A stretch of DNA of 64,000 nucleotides from Miscanthus floridulus (taxonomy: Eukaryota; Streptophyta; Magnoliopsida; Poales; Poaceae), in assembly GCF_019320115.1 (NCBI RefSeq), contig NC_089591.1, positions 22,856,502 to 22,920,501 of the forward strand, given 5' to 3'. Numbering within the stretch: the stretch's first letter is position 1; every line of letters starts with the position of its first letter. The notes under the pieces are model-generated. The model did not search any database and had not been told where the DNA came from. It was given only the letters and a program-made list of their open reading frames with translations. Both the position numbers and the translations under genes were made by a program. Positions 24,401 through 35,197 of the stretch are shown piece by piece.

Positions 24401-24999
24401 AGTACACGCGCGTGTCTGGAAGCGAACCGAAGGTCGCCGGCGGTGAACACTGTTCACTAGTATTTACAAGTTTGTCATTCACCAAAATTCACAAATTACT
24501 CTCAAATTTTCATAACAACTAAAAAATCTCATAAAACAAAAGTTGTTCAAAATCAAAAGTTCTACAACTTTGCTTTTATAATCAACTCCTAATTCGGTCT
24601 AGATTTTGAAATGAACTTTTGAATTCAAATGGGGAAATTTAACGAATTACGCCTTTTTGAATTACTCCAAATTTTACTAAACAAGTTGAAAAACTCCAAA
24701 AACAAACTTTGCTTAACTTGTCAAGCTCTACACTTTTGCTTTTGGACTCAACCCCAAAATATGCATAGATTTTGAAATGGATTTTCAGGGTAGGATTTAA
24801 ATGCTGAAAATCAGGGTTTTCACGAAAAATTCAAAATCAAACAAACTTTGAACTTGAGTCAAACAATACAATTCAACACATACCACATGAATATAAACTT
24901 GTTTTAGTGTATGCATCTCAAAGTTTTTAATATGACCAATTGCCTTGCAATGCATATGATGATAGGCAGTTTTAGTATTTAAACACCCGGGGTGTTACA
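21436..24999 (-). repeat. G2 5' LTR
   Basis: A 3564-bp LTR matching 12072-15657 with small indels and scattered substitutions. It drives transcription toward lower coordinates. No coding potential is assigned. Confidence 0.9.
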
Positions 25000-25004
25000 C
25001 TCCC

Positions 25005-25705
25005 AAACCTCCAAGCCCTCGCAAGAGAAAAACCCCGCCTAAAAAACCACCAGACCCCACCCTCGACAATCCAAACGAGAGTACCACAAGAACAAACATA
25101 ATGCTAGGGACAGCTAGAACAATCTCATTCGTGAGCCCAACCAACGTAGTCCCAAAGCCTAGAGCACTCAGGAGATATCGCAAGAAAAAACATAACATCC
25201 CCCCGAGTGCTCCCTTATCGCTAATCTCGAGCCCCTAGAGCGAAGGGATCGCCAACACCTCCTACTGGAAGCTAGTGCGCGCCAGCCAACACCTCTGCTC
25301 AACTATGCGAGCCCCGAGGATCACATATATCTAGCAACCCTTGGGCGAAGGTTCAGCAGAAGCAAAGTCAACAAGGACTATGGCGCTGTCCACCAATAAC
25401 TCAAGAGGAGGGGTTTCAATCCCACCCTCCTACAAGTGGGCAATCAGTCGCACGCCAAAGAAGCTTCGCTAAGAACAATAACATGATGGCGCTCTAGGAG
25501 AAACTCGCGCTCAAAGCGGCGCAGAGCCTCGCGGGGTCCAAGCTCCACAAGAGGGAAACCTATGACCCCTGCGGCCAACCAAGACAGTATCAACTGGTAC
25601 CTCCATCACCAAGGTGACAACAAATCACCAAGGGCTCACCAAGGTTCATCATCAATCGGTGGGTAGCAGCGAAACTGTCGCATCATCTTCCACGAACATG
25701 CCAAT
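25005..25705 (+). other. G1 sequence resumed after G2
   Basis: The G1 non-coding region continues after the CTCCC duplication. No ORF with family similarity is seen. Confidence 0.45.
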
Positions 25706-26116
25706 CGAGCCTCGCCTAAAACAAAAGGGGGTGTCGCTGTGCGTCAAGTTTCAGAAAATGAAAAAATAGCGAGCCTTGCCTAAAACAAAAGGGGGCGTCG
25801 CTGCGCGTCAAGTTTAAGAAAACGAAAAAACAGTGAGCCTCGTCTAAAAGAAAGAAGGTGTCCCTGCGCGTCAAAGTTTTAGAAAACAAAAAAACAGCGA
25901 GCCTCACCTAAAAGAAAAAGGGGCATCGCTGTGCGTCAAGTTTCAGAAAACAAAAAAGCAATGAGCCTCGCCTAAAAGAAAAGGGGGCGTCGCTGTGCAT
26001 CAAGTTTTAGAAAATAAAAAACAGCGAGCCTCGCCTAAAAAAAGGGGGGACGTCGCTGCGTGTCAAGTTTTAGAAAACAAAAAACAGCGAGCCTCGCCTA
26101 AAAAAGAAAAGGAGGC
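25706..26116 (+). repeat. 62-bp tandem repeat in G1
   Basis: About seven units repeat every 61-65 bases. Each contains GAGCCTCGCCTAAAA, then an A/G run, GTCGCTGTGCGTCAAGTTT and an AGAAAAC-AAAAA-CAG stretch. The unit is unrelated to the 86-bp array at 11120. A shorter direct repeat (CACCAAATAATGTTTACAAC) follows at about 26129-26222. Confidence 0.75.
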
Positions 26117-26319
26117 GTCAATTAAACAACACCAAATAATGTTTACAACAAAATCGATAACAAAATCACACCACAGGCATCCTGACTCATCAATTAAATA
26201 GCACCAAATAATGTTTACAACAACTAAAACCCTAGATGGGGCTCCCAACAACACAGTCAAAATTACAATAAGTACAACAACAATTGTTACATCGATAAAA
26301 ACAGACTTCAAATTGACCC

Positions 26320-29300
26320 TCAGCGCTGGAACTCCCAGACATCGGGAGCATCCTCTTCAAAACACACCTCACATGCCACCTCCCTCACCATCTCCATAAC
26401 TATATTTTCAAGCACACTCTCAACCAGTTCATCTACTACACCATCCATAAACTCAGCTACATCATCCACAACCACCTGCAAATCCACACCCCCGCCTAAC
26501 CCCTCAACCATTACAATTGGCCCCCAAAGAACAGGTGCCGCAGGAACCAAAGGAAAATCACCTTCCAAAACCCTTGCGCGGTACATACACCGATTGTTCA
26601 CACTCATCAAGCTCCAACGACTCTGGCAAAGGCACCTTCAACTCTCCCTCGGCATCGAGACTCAGGCGTCCTCACCCAAAAATAAAGTCCATAGCATCCT
26701 CATCATCAACATCATCCAACACCCCCGAAGTAGACCTTGAACCAAAAAGCAAGCTCTCGGACTAACAGATTCATAAGGTCCGCATTCTGCCAAACCCTAC
26801 TCACCTCCTAATTTTTCTTATCATATAAAGCAAGCTTTGCCCACCAAAAACAATCGAACGACAATGAGGGAAACTTAGACTTCGCACACGCCCATGACAC
26901 GCCAGAAATAAATGTATCCTGATAATTTAACATCAGGGGAAAAACATCCAACACTTCACGTGCAGGCCCCGTAGGAACCTACGTAATGAAGGTAACAGTC
27001 AATCACCAACCAAAAATAGACCCCCGCAGGGAGGCAAATCAGTTGTTTTCCAAAAAGTACCGCCATCCTAACTACGATGCACACACGCGTCAAACCTACC
27101 CTATAGTATCAACATCCATGGCTTCTGTGGCTTGGCGCTCCATCAACTCGTGCTTCCTTGGTCCCAAGTCCCGCTTCAACACTTTCGCGACCAATCCCCA
27201 ACAGCGATCTCGCTGGTGGACTGTCTCGCCAACAGTAGATGCCCCTGCCTCACCAGTTCCGACAGCATAGGTCGGAGCATCCTAGGGCTATGTTAGCTAA
27301 CAAAATAAACAAAATCATAAGCAACATAAAAAAAGGGGGGAAAGGAAGGGAAAAAATAAGACTAAAGCCCCAACATACCTCGTGAGTGCCAGCCACCACC
27401 TCATCAAAGGCCAAAGCCCGACCCTTGCCCTCTATCCAAAACTTTGTCAACAAGCGTGCAACAACATTCTTGCAAAGCCGATCATTAGCAGCACCCCGCA
27501 CATCCTCTAGACTAGGAAAGTTATGGTTAACCCGCCCAAGCCTCTTCAAATGATCACATCCAGTGGCCTGAAACACCTCACAACGTCGAGGGTAGCCCCA
27601 TAAGCCCCAAAATCAGCAACATTTTCTAATAGTTGAGAAAACTGGCCAAGCTTCACCTGAAGCCACGCTAAAAATGCAGCAAGATCCGCTTTGGGTAACA
27701 CACCGCTTGACTCCATGTCACCCTTAACAAAAGCAGTATCGATGGCAACCTTCGCCTCCTGCATACAAGCAAGCAAGGTGGCATGCGAGTCTTCCAACTT
27801 TTTAGCGTTCTCCTTCGCCAACTCCTCAACTTTCTTGCGAAAATCCTCAGCCTTCCTTAGATCCTCGTCCTTTCTTTTTAGCTCTGTGTTAAGATCAACA
27901 TTACGACTCAAACATGCCTCTGCATCTTCAACCAAAGCTTTATTCCTCACAATCGAGGCCTCAAGCGACCCAACTTGCCTAGACAGCTCCTTGTTTCTAG
28001 CCTTTAGGTCAACCTTCTCCTTCTCCAATGAAGCAACTCGCTCTTTTAGCTTAGTCTCAACATAACCATGGCGCCGATGCGTAGCTCGAGCAAGCATAAT
28101 GGCCCTAACCCCAGCCACCTTGACGTCCTTAGTCAAATGATCCACTGACTCATGGGACATAAAAAACTTTGCCTCCGGCATGCAAATCCGGTGATAGGTC
28201 CCCTCCAAGAACCAATGCTCCTCTTCAGTCCCTAATAAGATGGCAATCACGGAGGTTAGGGCTGATGAAAAGGTCAATCTTAGGCTCATCAGCACCATAG
28301 GAGACAGTGAAATGCCTCAAACCACTATAGGCTAGCCTCGCTAAGAGCATGCTTTCCCATACCAGCTCTAGGCTCATCTTTGTCGGTAGCAACCTCGTGT
28401 CCCTCCCGCATGATATGCATGCAGCGACGACGAGGCATCGACCCAAATCCGGTCGGGCTAGACTCAACTTCCCTCCCCTCATTAGCTCCACCACCCTAAA
28501 ACCCGAGCTCCTCAGAACTAACAGTCCGAGGGTTACCTGATTCGTTGTGCCCCTCGTTGTCTTCATCACCGCTCGCGCTAGACTCAGTACTACTGCTAGA
28601 GGAACTGGACCCATCAATCTTCACCTCCTTAGAGCCCTCACTTCCCTCTTTCTCCTCACCATCATCACCATCGTCAATCCGAGATCACTTGCAAAATAGG
28701 TAGATGGGAAATACTTGGCATTTTATGGCCAGGTAGAGCCCCCCCAACCATGCTCGGTTGTGGCACCAATGAAATCGTAGCCATCGGCCTTGCTGTCACC
28801 ACAGACGAGGCAGTAGACGAAGCAGCAACCTTTGCCGTGGCAACACGATCAACATTAGATCCCCCAGCGCGCCCACAACCACGCCCACTTCGCTTAGACG
28901 TACACATGAGATTGACACTAGCCCGGGCTCTCTTTCTTTTCTTGCCAACCTCAGCATCGTTCAGCTCCACAGATGACCAATCTAGGTAAATCAACCCAAG
29001 CAAGTCGAAGCACCGATTAACACGATGACGATCGGCCAAGGCAATCTTTATCGCCTTATTCTCAGCAGTCTCAAAAGCCCCGATGAGTTCCTCCACAACC
29101 TCCGCAAACCTTCTTATACATGACCTTAACCCCAGCAGTTGGGGTGTCACTCTTCCGAAGCACCTTCGACCAAGCCTGCTTGACATTCAAGCGAAGACCC
29201 TTCAAACCACGCGCCCGATACTTCTCATTATCCTTTACCGCAAACCACGATTGATTAGCCCTCAAAGGCAAAACCTTCGCACAAACAAACTCCTCAACCA

Positions 29301-30002
29301 AGTCACGCGCACAATGATGACGCGATAAAGTCCTAAGCGCATCCACAGCGGTGGCACAACCATCAGTCATGATACCCTCCATAGTCACACTGCAAGCCTC
29401 AATAGCTTCCCACAAAGGCTAGGCTCACCTTCCATCCTAATATAGAACCAATTTTTGGTCCAAGGCGAAGCCCACTTGTTCTTCTGAGCTTGAATAGGAA
29501 CTTTCGCACCATGATGATAGACAAAGGTATAAACACCAGACTGTAAATGCATAGGATTTCCATCAATAGTCACCTTCCGAGGCTGAGGATGGACCCAGTG
29601 AAGTCGGACAAAGCCCTCTAGATCTGGCTCAACACCTTGAGATTTACAGCCCCAAACATAGATACTGAGCTTCACAAAACTAGAGGGGTTCAACTAATGA
29701 AACTTAAGGTTAAATCTTTTTAGCACGCCAACAACAAGAGGGTGCGACGAAAACCTTAAACTAGCTAAGAAGAACTCCTTATAAACAACAACCTCGTCAT
29801 CATGAAGATCGGGAACAACCTCTCCCTCAAACGACCTCGCAAGATCTCGAGCGAACCAACCAGCCTTCACGAACTCGTCCAAGTTGCTCAAAGTAACCCT
29901 TGACAAACAGAAATAAAGCTCAACAACATCCAAAGCATCCGAAGCAGAGTCAGCGACATCTAAACTGTCAACAGGCTTCACATTTTTCTTCACGCGAGCC
30001 AT
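26320..30002 (-). pseudogene. G1 antisense additional ORF (aORF, Transposase_28-like)
   Basis: It is read opposite to G1 pol. An ATG at 30002 starts MARVKKNVKPVDSLD. The frame then gives WFARDLARSF...VVVYKEFFLASLRFSSHPLVVGVLKRFNLKFH and, after a stop, NPSSFVKLSIYVWGCKSQGVEPDLEGFVRLHWVHP. This is the pattern of the plant 'putative gypsy-type transposon' domain (PF04195 style). A long coiled coil rich in Glu/Lys (about 28120-27680, with ERVASLEKEKVDLKARN) and an acidic C-terminal segment (26610-26320) complete it. Such antisense ORFs are known from Grande, RIRE2 and Retand elements; their role is unknown. Several stops and frame changes are present, so it is probably inactive. Confidence 0.65.
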
Positions 30003-30533
30003 CAATCTACAAAACACGCCAGCAGACACTTTAGTACAAACAAAACTCAAAAGACAACAAGTACAAGCGACCAAGCAAGTACCTCAACAAGCGCGACGAG
30101 GCAGATGAAGCCAGCAAAAGCATAAACCCTCGAAAAAAGAGCAAACCTCGCAACAATCGAACCTTCGCTCGACAAGCTCAATAACAACAACCAGCCAGCA
30201 AATAGAGGGTGCAACAATGAAAAACCCTAACCTACTGAAACTATTTATAGGCACTAAGAACCCGCACCTAAGGAAAGAAACCAGCGCACATCCCGGAGAT
30301 CCATGAACCACTCCCCGAGAAAAACACGAACAGAAAACACTCAACAATCCCACGTCCATCCAACTCCACACTGGCCCCATTCACCCAAATCAATCAAAGG
30401 CCCAGCTCCTGTCAAGCACTATAGGGGCGTCGCTGGACTAGGGCCGCAAACTAGGTACCCACGCGTGCCTCCCTCCCCAAGTTTTAAACATGGCTTCGAC
30501 ATATCACGCTGGACCCAACCCTCGAGGGGCTGC
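30003..30533. other. G1 region between aORF start and 3' LTR
   Basis: This would hold the promoter of the antisense ORF and the G1 polypurine tract. The bases before the LTR are CCCTCGAGGGGCTGC, a weak purine tract. Confidence 0.35.
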
Positions 30534-31137
30534 TGTTGGGGGAGGTACCTCCAACACCACTCCTCCCCTAACCCTTGACCTGGCGCTGGCTCAACTAACC
30601 CGCCCTCGTCTTGGCACCACCCCAGCGACGAGGGTGCCCTTGATCGGCTTTTCTTCATCTGTGTGTTCAGGGGGCACAATCGAAGGTCAGCTGCGTCGGA
30701 GGAGTGTGCCAAGAAGGTCGCAAGACGGTGACGGCAAACAAACCCTCGCTGGGGGCGCGCGAAGGTCGTTACCTACCGCGGGGAGGAACCGTCCCGTCAG
30801 CAATTGGACCCGAGAGTGGTTAGCAGAGGAAAGGAGATTACCACCGTACCGCTGGCTCTTGTATTGCATTTACCGGCTTGGGTCTAACCCTAATGTAATT
30901 CCAGCGCGTCTCCAGATATGGCCTATCCGGGTATGGCCTATAAATGCCCGGAGCGCTCGTATAAGGTCGAATTTTTCCGAACAAATTAATGGACATTTAG
31001 TCTGCACTTTTCGATCTCCTTGTTTTCCTGTATGCTCACTTATCTCTTCACCACAGTCTAGTCACTCACCTGTGGAAAACCCTCGGCCTCTCCCCCGTGT
31101 CCCTCAGCGAGGGCGAGAGGCTAGGAGGGACTCCACA
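30534..31137 (+). repeat. G1 3' LTR
   Basis: A 604-bp LTR paired with 4547-5144. It has a TATAAAT box at 30939-30945, preceded by a short local duplication (TATGGCCTAT) absent from the 5' copy. It is followed by the CCAAA duplication. Confidence 0.85.
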
Positions 31138-31439
31138 CCAAATTTGTCATGTTTTGATAGTTGGAGGGTGTCTGTTACCCGGTTTTATAGTTGAATGTTG
31201 AAAATCGAACTTCAATACAAGTTCAAGGTTGAAAATGTATTTTACCAAAAAAAAAAGATAGAAGAAAGCAAGTGGAAAGCGTCAGTATGCCAAGTTCCCC
31301 TCGAGCGATCATTGTGGGCACGAGGGCCAGCGTCACATGCGAAGTTTGGGAGTTGAAAACCATGGACCCGGGCTAGTCAAACACGTTACATGTAGCACAT
31401 GACGCATATTCTTGTCACACTACATAAAGAATTATTTTA

Positions 31440-32233
31440 TCTATATCTATCTATATATATATAAAACTTTAAATTTGTGTTCATTTCACTGTTATAAATT
31501 TGTGTTCATTTCACTGTTTATCCGGGACTCCCCAAGACTCACATCACTGTGGATGAGCAGTATCGGGTACCACCTCCGCTATGCACAGTACCAACCCGAT
31601 AAGAAAACAGTATAAACCCGATACAGAACAGTATATGCCCGTTGTGGAACAGTGCACACCCGTTCCATCTTTTTTTCTCCCTTTTTTTTCCCACGCGAAG
31701 CGTGGGCTAAGGATGGCAACGGGTCGGGTTCGGATCGGGTGGAGTCTCCGTGCACCCAAAACCGAAACCCGAAATCGAAACCCGAATCCGCCCCGAAAAC
31801 CGATTCGAGTGGAAATCATCACCAAAACCAAACCCGCGGATACCCGAAACCCGAACAGATACCCGAAACCCGAATGGATACCCCAAACCCACGGATATAT
31901 ATACACATATTCACATGTATAAATAAGAGGCAACAAATAATAAATATTTTCATGAGTCAACTTTAAATAAATTTAATAATCTAAGTAAACAAATTATTAT
32001 TAGTATATTATAAAACATGAGTTTTAATTCCAAATGATTTATTTCGGATATCTATTGGATATCCACGGGTAGAAAACCAAACCCGAAACCGAACCCGACT
32101 GGTTTCGGGGCCCCGAACCCGAAAACCGTGGGTGAAAAACCATCCCCAAACCTGAACCCGCAGAACCCGAAACCCGCGGATATCCGCCCCAAACCCGATC
32201 CGTTGCCATCCTTAGCGTGGGCACTCACGCTAG
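31440..32233 (+). mobile_element. Small non-autonomous Helitron, interrupted by a hAT element
   Basis: The 5' end reads TCTATATCTATCTATATATA after an A. The 3' end has the hairpin CCCACGCGAAGCGTGGG followed, once the hAT insertion is removed, by CACTCACG and the terminal CTAG before a T. A 5' TC, a hairpin about 10 bases before 3' CTRR, and insertion between A and T are the Helitron hallmarks. The net length is about 280 bp. Inside, a 23-bp segment ending GTGTTCATTTCACTGTT is duplicated. It encodes no Rep/helicase. Confidence 0.7.
31708..32214. mobile_element. Non-autonomous hAT element
   Basis: Perfect terminal inverted repeats TAAGGATGGCAACGG and CCGTTGCCATCCTTA bound 507 bp. Perfect 8-bp target duplications GCGTGGGC flank it (31700-31707 and 32215-32222). 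The interior is rich in ACCCGAAACCCG-type repeats in both orientations and has no transposase. The 8-bp duplication and the TIR start point to the hAT superfamily. Confidence 0.85.
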
Positions 32234-33144
32234 TTTCATTTCATTTGGCGTGATAGCCTAGTGACGGACTCAGGTGAGGACATACTCACATGTACAGTAG
32301 GATAATGCATAGTAGGATAGTTGAGAGAGAGCCCTTTTAGAGGGGCTTATTCTATCTCTGGCTCCTCCACTATAGCAATACTGAGGCGGAGCCGAGAGAA
32401 GCTCTAAATGTGGTGCTTCTTCGACTCTTCTCTTTGGTTTCTTTTCGGAGGAACTAGAGCCGTTTTTCTTCCAACCATAATAAAAAAAACAGTGTCGCTA
32501 TATTGGGAGCCATAGCTCGAGCATCAGGCGGAGCCCGGAGAAACCCCAAATATGGTGCTTCTCTAGTTCCTCCTCTTTTTGGTTTATTTTTGAGGAGCCA
32601 GAACCGTTTTTCTCCACGGTACAATAATATAATACATGCCGTAGCGAAGAGATTACTGCACGTGCACATAGCTCAGATGTTGGATCTGCATCTGAATAGT
32701 TCACTTGATATTTTGAGATGGAATTGTGTGTACTAGTAGTCTTCTAGATAAACGGAAAACACACACACTAGTGTAGTCTATCCATCTCTATAACCACTCT
32801 TTTTCATCGAAAAAGTAATTTATCTGCATGGCCCAACAAAGAGCAGAAAAATACGCGACCGCGGCACAAAGAGCAGAAAATCGACGCGACCGCAGACCCA
32901 TGGTGCCCTGGTGCCTAAGAGCAAGTCCAATAATAAAACTAAATATTTTGCTACAAGCAGTGGTGACTCCAAAATTAAGTAAGGTCCGAGCTGACCATAT
33001 ATCATATCATACACGAAACACTTGAGCACAAAAGATAACTAAATATTTAACAGATTGATATAGGACCTTTGTAGGATCGAGTTGCCAATCAAAATGCCTC
33101 GTAGATCTCGTTACCTGATTACTCAAAACACATATAAGCATTAT
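32234..33144. other. Intergenic sequence with short duplications
   Basis: No gene is seen. It includes the diverged duplication listed at 32379-32635. A 28-bp tandem repeat lies at about 32833-32892 (ACAAAGAGCAGAAAA...CGCGACCGC, twice). Confidence 0.45.
32379..32635 (+). repeat. Diverged tandem duplication, about 147-bp spacing
   Basis: Two imperfect copies share, in order, GGCGGAGCC, GGTGCTTCT, CTCTTTTTGGTTT-like, GAGGA and AGCCGTTTTTCT-like blocks. One starts near 32379 and the other near 32528. It could be the inner part of an old MITE. Confidence 0.5.
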
Positions 33145-33273
33145 GGTCCCGTTCGGCTTACCTTATATTCGGCTTGTTCGACTTCTTTTTTTAGCGGGAA
33201 CAATGTTTTTCTCTCACAACAATTCAACCAGAACAATATTTTTCAGCCAAAATTCTGCCAGCCGAACGGGGCC
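33145..33273. mobile_element. MITE with GGTCCCGTTCGGCT ends
   Basis: Terminal inverted repeats GGTCCCGTTCGGCT and AGCCGAACGGGGCC bound 129 bp. TAT occurs on both sides as a possible 3-bp target duplication. Related sequence lies at 33889-34003. Confidence 0.7.
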
Positions 33274-33349
33274 TATATGGGTTGGAGTCAGCCCACCCAG
33301 CGCGAGGTCCTAGATCCGCCCGTATTTATAAGTCAAGATACCCCTATAT

Positions 33350-33663
33350 TACTCCCTCTATTCATGAAAGAATTAATTTCTAGTCGTAAAATTTGTCTCC
33401 AAAAGAATCAATTTCTAGATGTAGACAGTTCACCGATCCATATTAATTTTTCTTGTAGTTTGGGTCATATTTAACACATGGTGCTTTTAATTGTCCTTTT
33501 CGCGTAGCTATTGAATACTCCAAACGACAATATTCAATTAGAATTGTAACCGGAGAGTTATTAAGGTTCAGCAGTTTAACGAGGGGCAACATGGTCTTCT
33601 ATCTTGTTTGCTAATCTGTCCTAAAGTTGCTAAGAATTCATTTTTTTAGGGACAGAGGGAGTA
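33350..33663. mobile_element. Stowaway-like (Tc1/mariner) MITE
   Basis: The ends are TACTCCCTCTATTCATG and GGGACAGAGGGAGTA, the classic CTCCCTCYRTYC-type inverted repeat with a TA target duplication. It is about 310 bp and non-coding. Confidence 0.75.
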
Positions 33664-33888
33664 CTTCGATCACCAAAGAAATTTAATTCTAGATACTTTT
33701 TTCTGTTGAAGTATCTAAAATTTAACTAAATAATAAATAAAAATATTAATGTTCATGACACTAATGAAATAGATTTACTAAAAATACATCTCATGATAAA
33801 TCTTATGATAGTTATTTAATATTATAATTATAAATATAAATATTTTTATATTCAAATAGTTGTTGAACAGTATTAATTAGAACTAAGG

Positions 33889-34003
33889 GACATGTTCGGC
33901 TCGCTTGTCTCAGTTTATTATCTCTCACAGAACATTATTAAATCAGCCAAAGTCAGTCGAAACAAGTACACAGAAAAAAAAAAAGTATCAGCCGAACGGG
34001 CTA
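33889..34003. mobile_element. MITE related to the TTCGGCT family
   Basis: It starts ACATGTTCGGCTCGC and ends CAGCCGAACGGGCT, with TCTCTCACAGAACA inside. It is a diverged relative of the 33145 element. Confidence 0.55.
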
Positions 34004-34573
34004 AATATTCTTTCGCTGGACCGGAGGGAATAAGAGCCAATCTAGTCCATCCGATCAAGCAGCAAGGCAGGCCGGCCCCTCGCCATTCAACCACGCCAGC
34101 CAAGACGCGATTAGCAGTTTGATCCCGGACGCGACACCCACCGCCACCGCCGTGTGGACGTAGCCCCGCCGCACACCCACCGCGCAAATGGGCAATGGCA
34201 ACGGCGCCTAGGCTGACACGAGTCAACGGCGGCAGCACCCGTCCACGTCCTCCGTCTGTGTGTCCCCACTCGCACTCGGCCCTCCCCGTCGGGAGTCGGG
34301 ACCAAAGACAGAAGGAGTAGCAGCAGTCCGTTGTTCAACCGCTGGGCCCCACCGGCTTTTGACTCCTCTCCCCGCCCGCCGCACCGGGCGGACTCCAAAT
34401 CCGGCGGAATTGAGAATTCAAATATTCAATCCGGCTCTGGAATCACCTAGGCCCGGGCAAAATTCCGACCAACGACACCAGCTTTCCTTCGGATGCTTTT
34501 GTTTGCTAAAAACAATAGTAATAATACGAGCATTACCTTTTTCTTTTTTTTCCTTCTCCAAGTATGATGCTAA
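34004..34573. other. GC-rich island, unassigned
   Basis: From about 34065 to 34460 base composition rises sharply (CCACCGCCACCGCC, CCCCGCCGCACACC). Frames are open on both strands, but none matches a family I recognise. It could be the first exon or promoter of a lost gene. The remainder is AT-rich spacer. Confidence 0.3.
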
Positions 34574-34814
34574 GGCCACGTTTAGTTTAAAAAAATTTTC
34601 CTAAAAAATACAACAGTAGTTATTACATCGAATCTTGCGATACGTATATGGAGCATTAAATATAGATGAAAAAAAAACTAATTGCACAGTTTAGTTGAAA
34701 ATCGCAAGACGAACGTTTTGAGCCTAATTAGTCTATGATTGAATATTAATTGCCAAATAAAAACAAAAGTGCTACCGTAGCTAAATTCTCAAATTTCGCC
34801 CAACTAAACAAGGC
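34574..34814. mobile_element. Tourist-like (PIF/Harbinger) MITE
   Basis: It begins GGCCACGTTTAGTTT and ends AACTAAACAAGGCC, with TAA on both sides as a 3-bp target duplication. It contains the usual CGAATCTTGCGATACGTATA and GAGCCTAATTAGTC motifs. About 240 bp. Confidence 0.75.
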
Positions 34815-34883
34815 CTAACACTTTCCTTATCCTTTCACAAACTGCTAATGCGAACGATCGGAAAACGAAGCTGCTAAAATGCA

Positions 34884-35018
34884 GCATATTCGGTTGGCTG
34901 GTTCGCATCGTTGCTGGTTCGTAAAGAAGTATTGCTGGATGACTTGTGTATGAGAAAAATACTATTTTGACTGAAAATTTATTATCGTTTACAATAAGCC
35001 ATAGTCAAGCGAACATGC
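34884..35018. mobile_element. MITE (copy 2 of the GGTTCGT family)
   Basis: It shares the order GTTGGCTGGTTCG, TTGCTGGTTCGT, GAGAAAAATACT, TGAAAATTTAT and CGTTTAC with the copy at 2056-2190. It lies just beyond the 3' side of the WRKY gene. Confidence 0.55.
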
Positions 35019-35197
35019 TGATGAACTGGTATAAACTAAAGATGATTGTCCTATTTATTTGGTTGATAAACTTAAAGTACCGTTGGCTATTTTGTTTTTT
35101 AAAAAAAATATTTATTGACTTAAAAAAGTACGATTTAAACGAACCGGACAGATGACGACAGCTACTGGTAATTGGCAGGACAGAGCAGGAAACCAAA

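Larger units (their letters stand above)
12072..24999 (-). mobile_element. G2: Tekay-lineage chromovirus (Ty3/gypsy) nested in G1
   Basis: LTRs of about 3.6 kb lie at 12072-15657 and 21436-24999. The CTCCC target duplication is at 12067-12071 and 25000-25004. All genes read on the minus strand: an upstream ORF0, then one gag-pol with protease, RT, RNase H, integrase and a terminal chromodomain. Long LTRs, the initiator-tRNA-Met primer site and the chromodomain define the Tekay/Del group. In element orientation the LTR runs from TGTAACACCC to TGCCATA. By eye the LTRs match in the mid-90s percent, so this is a fairly recent insertion. Confidence 0.9.
4547..31137 (+). mobile_element. G1: Tat-lineage Ty3/gypsy retrotransposon carrying a nested Tekay element
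   Basis: Direct LTRs at 4547-5144 and 30534-31137 start TGTTGGGGGAGG and end in CA. They are flanked by a perfect 5-bp target duplication, CCAAA (4542-4546 and 31138-31142). The plus strand carries gag, protease, RT, RNase H and integrase remnants up to 10847, then tandem repeats. An antisense extra ORF lies before the 3' LTR. The order, the RNase H sequence style and the antisense ORF fit the Tat lineage (RIRE2/Retand/Grande-like). Subtracting the G2 insertion leaves an element of about 13.7 kb. By eye the LTRs differ by more than 10%, so it is older than G2. Confidence 0.85.
3913..31246. mobile_element. Long-TIR foldback element, split by the G1 retrotransposon
   Basis: The left arm starts GGTAAAGTATATTTTCAACC. 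The right arm ends with the near-complement GGTTGAAAATGTATTTTACC at 31227-31246. Behind each tip the match continues for over 100 bp, through ACTATAAAACCGGGTAACA and CATGACAAATTTGG-like blocks. On the left side alone, 3960-4140 and about 4390-4545 also pair as a large inverted repeat. The net element without G1 is about 740 bp and non-coding. Both flanks are A-runs, so the target duplication is ambiguous. Long inverted repeats suggest a Mutator-like or foldback class, but the superfamily is not proven. Confidence 0.65.

Noticed and set aside
31581..32224. Frames rich in Thr-Arg-Asn-Pro across 31.6-32.2 kb
   Set aside because: They arise from the ACCCGAAACCCG repeats of the hAT element.
33082..33474. 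130-codon frame across a MITE
   Set aside because: It spans MITE ends and intergenic DNA and has no family match.
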